Of a stretch of DNA of 64,000 bases, positions 55,141-64,000 are shown piece by piece. The notes under the pieces were generated by a model. It saw nothing but the letters and a program-made list of their open reading frames with translations, was not told the DNA's origin and ran no database searches. The stretch is taken from NCBI GenBank assembly GCA_012976225.1, contig JAAVVG010000002.1:1798001-1862000 (forward strand). The letters are read 5' to 3'. The position numbers and the translations under genes are program-made. The first letter of the stretch is position 1. The number at the start of each line of letters is the position of its first letter. This DNA is from Golubevia sp. BC0850 (lineage: Eukaryota; Basidiomycota; Exobasidiomycetes; Golubeviales; Golubeviaceae).

Positions 55141-56877
55141 ATGCTCTTCTCCTCGATGTGGGCGTTTCTGATATTCTTCCATCTATCACTCACACCAACA
55201 TCAGTTCACGGCCTGGATTTAGGATTGGATCTCTCAACACCACCGCTCTTGGATGTTGGACGAGTATCTCATCAACCCGTTCAAAAAAGATCAGCTCTCG
55301 CTCAAGATGTTGTGGATAGGGTCAAAAGGGATTACAAGAAAAGATCAGAAGAAAGATCAAGATCCGAGATGCCCAAGAAACCTAAGAAGAGTCGAAAGAG
55401 ATCAGCGAGGATCTCTCTAAGCAGACGCCAGCTTCTTCAGCCTCAGCCTCAACCCCAACCTCACCGATTCGATCTCGGAGACAACTCAGAAGACTCTTCA
55501 GAGAATGGAGAAGAAGATGGAGAAGAAGGAAATGAGAAAGGAGAGGAAGAGGAAGAAGGAAGTGAATCCTCAGATGGATCAGATGCCGAAGATCTCATCG
55601 AAGAAACCACGAACTCGATCGCTCTTTCCTGGCCCAAAGGCTCTCCAGATGCGGGAAAGACTTGGAAACTACCGAAACATTTCACTACCTTTGATGCTTT
55701 CAACATCACTCAATGGGTTTCTAAGGGGAGAGAGAACTGCGTAATCCTACCGAATGGGATCCCCACCACCAAACCTAAACCGAGACCCAAACCTCAAGCA
55801 CCTTCAATTCCTGCTACTAGTAGTCCAAATCCTCATTCGGCCTCTTCTGGACTCACAATCAGCTTAGGTGGGCTTCAAGTTAGCTTGTTAAAGAGAGACG
55901 AAGATGGGTTGGAGGCTTCGGAGAGTCATGAACCTGCGTTGGAGGATAGATCCCTCACACCAAATCCGTTCACAAATCTTTTGAGCGGTCCAGCGTCCGT
56001 GATCAGAGCGTTCTATCCCAAAGGTGAGTGCCCAGTGCCAACTTCGACCGTTTCTCCCTGACTGACCTCTCCATCCCCGTTTCACCACCAGGCTCTTCTA
56101 ATCCCGGCTCCGATCCAGTTGGGGGCTGTCAGTTCTACGCTGCGACTCCTCTGGAACTTTCTTCTGCGACCAGTGTCACTCTCAGATACTCGGTTTACTT
56201 CTCACCAACTTTCAATTTCGTTATGGGAGGGAAGGTGAGCAATATTATCTGACAATCTCACCCCGTCTCCAACTGATCCTCTCTCTCTTTTTTGACTTGC
56301 ATTTCTACAGCTCCCCGGACTCTATTCAGGCGAGGGCTGTAGTGGAGGAAATGATGCTCAAGACTGTTGGTCTTCGAGGATGATGTGGCGAACAAATGGA
56401 ATGGGGGAGCTCTACCTTTACGTGCCTCAAGACAAACAGGATCCAGCGATCTGCAAGATTCCACCTTATTCTGAATGCAATCCTGATTATGGAGAGTGAG
56501 TACATTGATAATTGCTTGGGCACTTGGAAAGGAGGATTTTGAAGAGATCGAACAATCTCTGACGACATCGACTCTTTCCTCGCCCCATCTTCTTTAGCTC
56601 AATCGGTAGAGGATCTTTCTACTTCACTAGAGGCGCTTGGACTCAAATCTCCCAGACTATCAGACTCAATTCTTCTCCTACAGCTCAAGATGGAAGCTTC
56701 AACGTTCAAGTGAACGGTGGAATTCCAACTACCATCAACTTCAACAAAGTCTTATACCCCGCTGCTTTCAAGGGAATATTCTTCTCAACATTTTTCGGAG
56801 GGCATGGTGAAGAGTGGGCCGCTCGTAAGGATGAACATACTTATTTCAAAGACTTCTCTGTCACCGTCAATCATTAA
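55141..56877 (+). CDS. Secreted protein with polysaccharide-lyase-14-like domain
   Basis: Four exons (55141-56023, 56092-56234, 56311-56495, 56598-56877) encode 496 residues. After a signal peptide (MLFSSMWAFLIFFHLSL...SVHG) comes a long pro-region with dibasic sites (QPVQKRSALAQDVVDRVKRD, KKRSEERSRSE), Pro/Gln repeats and an acidic Glu/Gly run. The C-terminal 200 residues form the PL14-type beta-sandwich: GGCQFYAATPLELSSATSVT, LRYSVYFSPTFNFVMGGKLP, SRMMWRTNGMGELYLYVPQD, RGSFYFTRGAWTQISQTIRL, FNVQVNGGIP and GIFFSTFFGGHG. Family members act on glucuronan or alginate or are uncharacterised fungal surface proteins. The domain is complete; the Kex2-type cleavage of the pro-region is inferred. Confidence 0.8.
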
Positions 56878-57522
56878 GCTCCCTCTCCTTCCCTCTTTGC
56901 TTTCTTCTCCTCCGGGCTTGCTTTCTTTTTGCTATGGGCTCTCAATATTTCTGTTTCCCTTTGTTGTTATCTTTCTCCGAAGAAGATTGAACTCTCACTC
57001 TCATACCCATTCAAGTGTCTTCACTTCAATCCACACTCGTTAGTTCTCTTCGTCGTTCTGCCCCCCCCCTTTTTCCTAGCCTGCACCAGACTTCGCTCTG
57101 GTGTGGTGTGATGTGAATCATTATATGGACTTCAGTCTTATCCTGACTCGAAACCGAGGCTCACGGGCATGTATCGATGCGACGTACAGACATGGGTGGG
57201 ATCTGCACTTGAAAATGAAGCCCGTGTGGAACGAGAGAATCAGCGAAGAAGCGGAAATCGAATGGAAATGTAAAGATGGCTCCTGTTTTGAAGTCCTCAA
57301 AGGAGTTTCGCTGATGAAGCGATGAGGCACAGAGATTTCAAACTCCTCCTCTCCTATCCAGATTTCCCTTCACCGTCACCTTTCCCCCTCCTCTCCTCTT
57401 CTGTCTCTTCCTTCTCTCAAGACAAACTCTGATGCCATTCCATCGAAAGTGAACTCCAAGTCTTCCAAATTCCAAGTTGGTATCCTATTCTCCTTAACCT
57501 GCTAACTTCACTTGAACCAATC
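56878..57522. other. Intergenic, no recognised gene
   Basis: About 645 bases hold no supportable gene. A 74-codon plus frame (57101-57325) and its minus-strand mirror lack motifs. The final 150 bases before 57,523 are pyrimidine-rich, the usual upstream pattern here. Confidence 0.45.
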
Positions 57523-59664
57523 ATGAAGAACTGCCCTTTATCTCTATTACCACCTCCTCCAATCTCAAACTCATCTACTTCATCTAATTCCAGTTCATCA
57601 AATGCAAAATTCGCCTTCAGACATTCAGATTCGTTGGGCAATCAGCTGGTTTCTCATTCTCATCCTCAATCACTTCCCCTAAATCAGCCTTCTTGCTCCT
57701 ATTCATCCTACTCCTATTCCAGCTCCGACTCATCTCATAACCCTTTCTCTTCAAGACCATCTTCAAGAGTCACTTCACCAAAACCTATTCAATCATCATA
57801 CCATCAGCATGCTCATAGAGGACATCATGAAGAGGAGGAGGATGAAGAAGAGGATGAGGGGAAACAGATGCAGAGACTATGGGACGCAAGAATTAGATTG
57901 GGCGTTCCTCCAAGAAGTCTTTCAAATCCTTATCATTCAATTACAAAGAGAGTCAACTTGGAAGATGGGGGATTAGCAGGCGAGTACGGTGGCCTTGGCC
58001 TCAAAAGTCGGTCTAGCTCTCCATCTCCCAGAACGTTTCATGAGCACTCAATCGGAAGAGAAGATGGGTTGAATGTAAATCGTTATCGAGGGTATTCTGA
58101 ACAGTACTTGGAGCATGGAATGGAAAGGAGAGATGGAAGTGGCTCCAGCAATTCGTCCTACCCCTCTAACTCAACTCACCAACAATCGTCTTCGAGAGCA
58201 AGTGGTTCCAGAATAACTTCATGCCCATTACCATCAAACTCTGGTCAATCTGCCAAATCGAGAAATCCATCAACTTCTTCTGGTGATAGCAAGTCAAATG
58301 AAACGAGCGGAGGCGGTACCGTCTCTCCTTTGACCTTAGAATACTCTCCTCCAGTCGGTTTCAATTCTAGTTCTATTCCGCAATCCCATTCTCTTTCGAC
58401 TTCAAATCCAATTAAGCAAGCTTCTTCAGGTCGACCTCACGCTGAACACGCGCTCTTAGAAGACCATCTACTGTCAGCTGCTACTGATGCTTTGAACCTA
58501 CATGCTAAGAGAATGAAGAAACAAAGTGCTATCGAGGGAAAGAAGAGTGCAGGAGTCAAGTTGTCAGTTCAAGAGAGAAGAGCCAGAAGAGCGAATGAAG
58601 CTGTTGAGAACAAGCCTAAAGAGAAACCTAGACCTCAACTTGAAACATCTACAGTCTCAATCAAACCTCCAGCCAATTCTCATGCCCAACCTCGTCTATC
58701 ATTAACTTCATGCCAAAAGGTGTCAAGATCTGATTCATCAACTACGCATACCTACAGCGACAACTCAACGATTTCGCCAACTTCTTCACTGTTCTCTTCA
58801 TTATTGCTTCCTTCGTTATCGTTATCTTCTTCTTCAACATCAGTGACTTCTTCAAATCCGGTCAAGCAAAGCAACACCTCTCCTGGTCAAAACGGTAGAC
58901 TTCTTCCACCTCCATCCAGATTAACATTAGCTCTGAAGTCTCTTCCAAAAGTAGTTGATGAGGTGGGAGAAGTAGAAATCGAGAGAGAGGCAAGGAACAG
59001 AGCCAACAGAAAAGCAATTCTGGCCTGGACTGGTGGGTGGAATGAATGGGAATGGAATGATGAAGTCGGGAAAAGAGAGGTCGCTGGAGTGGTTGGAAAT
59101 GCGAATCCATTTGGTATTGCTTTTGGTGGAGTCGAAGATCAAGTTGTTCAAGATGATGATGAAGATGCAAGCCTTGAGTATCAATCTCCCTCAAGTACTC
59201 TCTTCTTCAATGGGCCCTTCTCTTCAGAGGAACCCACTTATTCAAGTTTGAGAAGACAAAGTGAAGCTCCAATTCAACTGACAAGATCAAATGCCTACAA
59301 CTCGTTCGAGGTTTTAATGACTACCTCTAAATCTTATGACACTTTAGGTTTAACCTTGGGTTCTACACCAACTGAAAATGAGAACCTTGTCAATTTGGAA
59401 GGATCTGCCTTGGGTTTGGGTCTTGGAGGCATCAACTCAATGGGGAAAGAGAAAGCAGCTGAACAGGAGAAGAGTAAGAAGAAATCAAATTTTGGAAAGT
59501 GGAACAGAGTTTCTTCAAGTGGTTTAGAACGTTCTTCTTTGAGGTTACCAACCAACTCAACTCCAGCTTGGTTATGTCAAGATTTCTGTTGTTGGGAACC
59601 TAGCGATGCAAAAAGCCTTCTCACTTCTAGTTCTGCAAGCAAGAAGAAGAAGAGAGGTCTTTAG
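57523..59664 (+). CDS. Ser-rich disordered protein of unknown function
   Basis: This single open frame encodes 713 residues starting MKNCPLSLLPPPPISN. Nearly all of it is Ser/Asn/Pro-rich. Ordered-looking islands are KQMQRLWDARIRLGVPPRSL (about residue 115), a helical basic segment (ALLEDHLLSAATDALNLHAK, then KLSVQERRARRANEAVENK) and RNRANRKAILAWTGGWNEWE (about 490). The C-terminus is compact, with three cysteines and tryptophans (TPAWLCQDFCCWEP), followed by a Lys-rich end (SKKKKRGL). These islands could be short linear binding motifs. I do not recognise a family. Confidence 0.68.
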   Translation: MKNCPLSLLPPPPISNSSTSSNSSSSNAKFAFRHSDSLGNQLVSHSHPQSLPLNQPSCSYSSYSYSSSDSSHNPFSSRPSSRVTSPKPIQSSYHQHAHRGHHEEEEDEEEDEGKQMQRLWDARIRLGVPPRSLSNPYHSITKRVNLEDGGLAGEYGGLGLKSRSSSPSPRTFHEHSIGREDGLNVNRYRGYSEQYLEHGMERRDGSGSSNSSYPSNSTHQQSSSRASGSRITSCPLPSNSGQSAKSRNPSTSSGDSKSNETSGGGTVSPLTLEYSPPVGFNSSSIPQSHSLSTSNPIKQASSGRPHAEHALLEDHLLSAATDALNLHAKRMKKQSAIEGKKSAGVKLSVQERRARRANEAVENKPKEKPRPQLETSTVSIKPPANSHAQPRLSLTSCQKVSRSDSSTTHTYSDNSTISPTSSLFSSLLLPSLSLSSSSTSVTSSNPVKQSNTSPGQNGRLLPPPSRLTLALKSLPKVVDEVGEVEIEREARNRANRKAILAWTGGWNEWEWNDEVGKREVAGVVGNANPFGIAFGGVEDQVVQDDDEDASLEYQSPSSTLFFNGPFSSEEPTYSSLRRQSEAPIQLTRSNAYNSFEVLMTTSKSYDTLGLTLGSTPTENENLVNLEGSALGLGLGGINSMGKEKAAEQEKSKKKSNFGKWNRVSSSGLERSSLRLPTNSTPAWLCQDFCCWEPSDAKSLLTSSSASKKKKRGL

Positions 59665-60486
59665 ATTTCAGAAAAGTCTTCAAAATTGCTGGGTCAAACA
59701 CTTCCCAAGCCTCTCTTACAGCACTTCAACTGCCCATTCCCCAGCGTACACGCAAATCAAATCATCTTTCTTCAAGCAAATCTCAAGTCTCTACTTCCCC
59801 GCCTGTAGTTCCTTTTCGCCTCATTTTCCAAATCTTGTTCGGTTTTCTTTCTTCTCTTTCCTTCTCTTTCTTCTTTTCCTCTTGACTTGGTAGCCCTGAA
59901 ACCTGTACGCTAATCAACTCATTACCCTCCTTTTCAACTTTTACCCATCTAGCGCCTCTTCTCTATCTCATCCCTTCCGCAACTCTCGTTCTCCAATTTC
60001 CCCCTTTGTGGCTCTCCTCTCCAAAAGTTCTCTCTCTTTCCATTCTGCTGACCATTTCAAAAATTCTTTCATGCCTATTCTTCAACCCCTTTTCTGTATC
60101 TTTTTTCTCCCCTTTTCGCTTTGACTTTGAGTCCTTTGAACAATCTTCTTTCTTCGATAATCTGTACTATACTGAACCAACTCCAATTGACAATTTTCGC
60201 CATCAACTGATTGATTGACTGAACTTCGTGCGGTTTGGATCTCATTGTTGAATCTCATGTTCCAAAGGTTTTCAGTGTGAATGGACATCGAGTGCGACAA
60301 AAGATCATCCTTCTTTTGGCATCTTTCTCTCGCTCTTCTACGTTTCACACTATCCTGGACTCGAAGGAACTCAAATCTTGATGGCTGAATGTGAACACAT
60401 TGGGATGAGAGACAATTCTGCCCACCGAGACCCAAACAAAATGGCGGAGACCTCCGATTCCAAACCGAAAAAGCAAAACGACACCC
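59665..60486. other. Intergenic between convergent genes
   Basis: About 820 bases of strongly pyrimidine-rich sequence hold the 3' regions of the disordered protein gene and BUD13. The frames seen are Phe/Ser/Leu-rich artefacts of composition. No gene is visible. Confidence 0.45.
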
Positions 60487-61866
60487 TCACATGTCTTCTT
60501 GACCGAACGCTGTCGAAAAGAAGAAAGAAGTCAAGACAGTCAGCTTGAATCCATTTCACATTTCATCTCCCTCTGGACACTCACCTCTAGCTTCCCTCTC
60601 GTTTCTACCTCTCTCATTTATCTTCTGGTACATCATGCTCTCGAATCCATTAGATCTATCAACTCCGTCCCATCGATGACCAGGTTGAATTCCAAATCGA
60701 TTAGGTGGTGGAGCAGGTCCTTTGTACTTTGGCTTCTCGACCCTTCCTTTTGGACGAGATTTCGTCAAGAAGGCTGCCATTGGATCGTCGGCTCTGAAAA
60801 CTTGCTTGAGTTGAGAGTTCATTTTTGCATCGTCAGCGGACCTGTCGATGGGAAAGAAAAAGAAAAAGAAGAGGGATAGAACGGAAATGAGGATGAAGAC
60901 AGAATGCTTTTGAGAGCTAAACAAGGCTCCCATTCTTCGACTTCCTCCCCCGTTCTCATTATACACAGAAGCACTTGAATCAAGTAGCATCGTATCCGTC
61001 ACATGTTGAAATCCGAGAACTCACCTGGCGAAATCCGTATGCCTTTCCTCCTCCAATCGTTCCCTCTTTCTCCTGTCCTCCTCTTTCTGCTTCTCTCCTC
61101 TATTCCAACCTTTCTTCTCCCTCTCTTTCATCTTCCTCCTTTCTTCATCTTTCCTCTGTTCCTCTTCTTCTCTAGCCAGATCGATCTTCCTCCCCCTCTC
61201 ATCTCTATAAATCGTTTCTTGTCCTCTCCTCTCTTCTTCTAGTTCCTCCTTCGTCTTGACTCTTGTCCTTTCGTACTCTTCTTTCTCTTTGGCTTCTACT
61301 TCTCTCCTGATTCTGGCAGCCTGGATTTCTTCTCTGGTTTGAAGTCCAGCCCTTGGTTTCGAAGAAGAGGTTGTGGGAGGAGGATCAGCAACTGAAGGAC
61401 CATCAGCTTCGCCAGCAGCAGCACTTGCTCCACTCAATCTGGTCTGTAAATTGTTCTGAGAAGCTAAATCCAAAGATCCACCTTGTTCGTCTGCGAACTG
61501 AGGCCTTTCTTCCTCTGGAATTGGTTCATCTCCCTCTTCTGGGACTTCCTCTGGTGGTGCTTGCAATCGATTTCCATCCTTATCCAAATGATCCCATTTG
61601 GACTTCTTGAATTTAGATTCCTTTATCTTCTCTACTTGAGGTGCACCGTCTTCTTCTTCATCATCTGAATCATGCTTCTTCCAAGAATCTGAATCATCTG
61701 CTATCCTCAATCCTTTTGAGCTTGAACTTGATTCAACTCCATCACCTTCCTTCCTCTTCTTTCTCTTTCTTTTCCCATTCGAATCAATTTTGGACAGAAT
61801 CGCCTCTGCTTTGGCACCTGAAAGATACTTGGACGCCAGATAGGCTTGAAGGTTTTGTTCTGGCAT
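60487..61866 (-). CDS. BUD13: Bud13, RES complex pre-mRNA splicing/retention factor
   Basis: Three exons (61025-61866, 60585-60841, 60487-60509) encode 373 residues. The start [20 protein letters not shown] is the conserved family N-terminus; the longer frame upstream would need a TTG. The Lys/Glu-rich middle includes [20 protein letters not shown] and [20 protein letters not shown]. The C-terminal signature reads [20 protein letters not shown] then [12 protein letters not shown]. The last exon codes only the final seven residues (AFGQEDM). Bud13 joins Snu17 and Pml1 in the spliceosome and helps splicing and nuclear retention of unspliced RNA. Two splicing factors (this and U2AF35) plus a PRKRIP1-like protein lie in the window, which fits an intron-rich genome. 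Confidence 0.94.
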
Positions 61867-62094
61867 CTGATAGGTGTTGGTCGGAGGACAGAAGGAAATC
61901 AAGGCAGCTGCGCTTCTCTTTCCCAACAGTAAAGATCACAAACAATGAGAGTTAAGAAAGTTTTTCATTCCGAGATCATTAAAGAGAAAGAGTTCTGACT
62001 TCCTAACTCTACTACAAGATTGAGTATTCAAACGTTAAAAGCTTCCATTTCCTACCCCTCTACCTTCTTCTCTTTCACTCTATCTCTTCAATGT

Positions 62095-64000
62095 CTATTC
62101 CTCAACAACGAATGAGAGGGGCTTAAAAGGTGTTCCAGCAGCCATGTAATGCTTCGAACTGGCTTCGACCCAATGAAGACGAAGAGCGTGGAGGAAAGCA
62201 CTGTTATGAGAGGAGAGAAAGAAAGGAGGTTAGAAATGCAGTTCACGATCGAAAACGAGGTGGACTGCAAGACCAATCTTTACTCACCTAAGTCCTTCCA
62301 TGACACAAAGAATAGCCAGAGTAAGAACGAACCACATAGCGAAGGCGCAAACGGTTGCGATGGCCCCTAGAACTCCCGTCATTCCGAAGACGTTCTGAAT
62401 GGTCATGGTCCAAAGAACCTCCGAAAGTTGAGCGTGAGCTAGAGATAGAGCCCATAGACGTAGATAAGAGGCGGTGTTCGAGATACAACCTAAGCAGAAT
62501 TCGATGGTGTGAATGACTTGATGAATGATGACTTCACCGATTTCGAATCCGTGGCCATGTTCACCTCCTTCTTCGTCATCTTGAGCAGCTCCTCCATTTG
62601 CGTGTCCGTTGGCACCTTCTTCTTCATCGTCGTCTTCTCCTACAGTTCCGACTTGCTGATAACCTGCACCTTGAGTCTTCTGGTTCTCCTTGTAAAGTAC
62701 GTACGGTTTGGCGATTAGCATCCAAGGAACACAGACTGCAGCGATAAGAAGTAAAACGGTTTGGATGAAAGCCTGACCTCCATACAACTCCTTTTCTTTC
62801 TCAACGCTTCCTGGACTCAAGAACATGTAGATCAACATGTTCAAAAGTCCTGGAGGGTTGTTTCTGAAAACGGTTCCACTTGCATCTTGTTCGTACCAAT
62901 CAACGCTCCACTTGTAAATGATAGTGATCACCAAGTAACCGAAAAGAGATTGCATGAAGAGCATTTGAGGAATGAATTCAGCCCAGATCTGATAATGTTT
63001 CTTGAAGTGAAGAGCGTTTGGAACGTTCAGGCAGATGGCGAAGGACATGTGAAGAACTCCAAGAATGATGGACATCTTCATCTTCATAGAGTTGGTGAAG
63101 ACGAGAGAGTTCTCAGTTCCGTGCCAGGTTGGATCCAAGCCGAAAGGATAGACATGATCGATCTTCTCAGCTTCGATCGAACCTTTCTTGTGTGGCCATT
63201 CCCAACCGGTATGGAAGAGATGCATCGACTTGGAGAAGATATCGTTGTAGAGGAAACCGGTGAAGATGGAGAAGGCTCCCATAAGAAGAATGATGTAACG
63301 ACCGTAGAAGAACATTTCGAAAATCTGTTGAAAGAGGGAGCAGAGGATGAAAAGGTCAGGAATGAAAGAAATGGTTGGACTGGACGTTCCTCTGCAACTC
63401 ACCTCTCCGAGACCAGCTTTAGCTAGCTTCTTCTCGTAGATACACATGAAAGCAGCAGTGAGAAGCATGAGAGTTCCGTGTCCAACATCACCGAACATGA
63501 CAGCGAAGAGGAAAGGGAAAGTGATGACGGTGAAGAGACCTGGGTTGACTTCTTGATAACTGGCGAATCCATAAGCGTCGATGATGGCTTGGAAACCTTC
63601 GGTGAACTTGTTGGTACGATGGAAGGTAGGTGGCTCCTTGGTAGTTTGAAGTTCCTGGAGAACGGGAGGAACGTTAGTTCCAGCTCTCTCGGTAGCTCGA
63701 CGAAGTGCGAGTTGAACCAATCCAAGATCCGAAGTTGGACACCAACCCTCAGCGACGAGAGTCTTACGTCTACTGTCGTACATGCAAAGGTTCATGGCTC
63801 CGTATACAGTCTTCTCCTTTCTGACTACTTCCTCCCAGGCAGTGACGGACTCTGCGACCTTGACCATCTCAGTTCTACGAGCGGCATCGGTTGAGTAGAG
63901 GACTTGATGAAGATCTTCGAGACGAGCTGAGACTTCACGTAGAGCTTCTTCACGTCTATCAGCATCGCTGTCGATTGGGTAGAGAGTCCCTCCCATAGAT
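62095..64000 (-). CDS. VPH1: V-type proton ATPase subunit a (3' part, runs off right edge)
   Basis: Exons 63403-64000, 62288-63324 and 62095-62200 give the C-terminal 580 or so residues; the 5' part lies beyond 64,000. The cytosolic part ends and the membrane domain begins around [20 protein letters not shown]. Membrane segments include [38 protein letters not shown] and the segment carrying the essential proton-channel arginine ([20 protein letters not shown]). An acidic loop ([15 protein letters not shown]) separates two helices. The end is [20 protein letters not shown] then KPLSFVVEE. Subunit a couples rotation of the c-ring to proton flow into the vacuole or Golgi. No damage is seen in the visible part. 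Confidence 0.96.

Noticed and set aside
61867-61926. Longer N-terminus for BUD13 (GKRSAAALISF...)
   Set aside because: It needs a TTG start, while the family's conserved N-terminus begins exactly at ATG 61866.

Overview
The window reads as nuclear DNA of a basidiomycete fungus. Almost every gene is split by short introns (about 60-130 nt) with GTGAGT or GTAAGT donors, and gene density is high on both strands. The gene set is typically fungal: an Ert1/AcuK-type zinc-cluster factor, Dcr2, Nca2, HsbA-like wall proteins, an S28 peptidase and a PL14-like secreted protein. I cannot fix the subphylum from the sequence. Splice models were built by hand; the CDS lengths I give are those where exon phases added up.

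Layout: 1.3-4.3 kb holds a Vip1-like RRM protein whose reading frame runs without a stop into a secreted EF-hand nucleobindin/Ssp120-like protein. 4.3-7.1 kb holds decayed F-box/LRR-type sequence plus one copy of a 1,141 bp block that recurs inverted at 19.6-20.8 kb. 8-16.8 kb holds a long disordered protein, the gluconeogenesis regulator ERT1, a PRKRIP1-like nuclear protein and a GPI-anchored surface protein. At 17.9 kb is an intron-bearing tRNA-Ala(UGC), followed by 1.6 kb of AT/pyrimidine-rich spacer, the second F-box block and another F-box relic.

22-32.4 kb holds an SDR enzyme, an S28 serine peptidase, a small mitochondrial-looking membrane protein, the SAGA adaptor ADA2 and the splicing factor U2AF35. 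32.7-35.3 kb is a divergent pair of HsbA-like secreted paralogues. 36-39.5 kb is the cohesin protector shugoshin. 41.4-49.5 kb holds an unknown disordered protein, the DCR2 phosphatase and mitochondrial NCA2. 49.5-50.6 kb holds an indoleamine 2,3-dioxygenase-like remnant without its heme-ligand region. 51-57 kb holds a small secreted protein, a damaged F-box gene, an unresolved stretch with coding-like pieces on both strands, and the PL14-like protein. 57.5-64 kb holds another disordered protein, the RES-complex splicing factor BUD13 and the 3' part of the vacuolar ATPase subunit a (VPH1), which runs off the right edge.

The genes do not form one pathway; this is ordinary eukaryotic gene order. 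The unusual parts are the zero-distance in-frame Vip1/nucleobindin junction, the inverted F-box duplication with an abrupt change in identity at one end, and the clipped dioxygenase. I saw no retroelement, DNA transposon, rRNA or CRISPR array.
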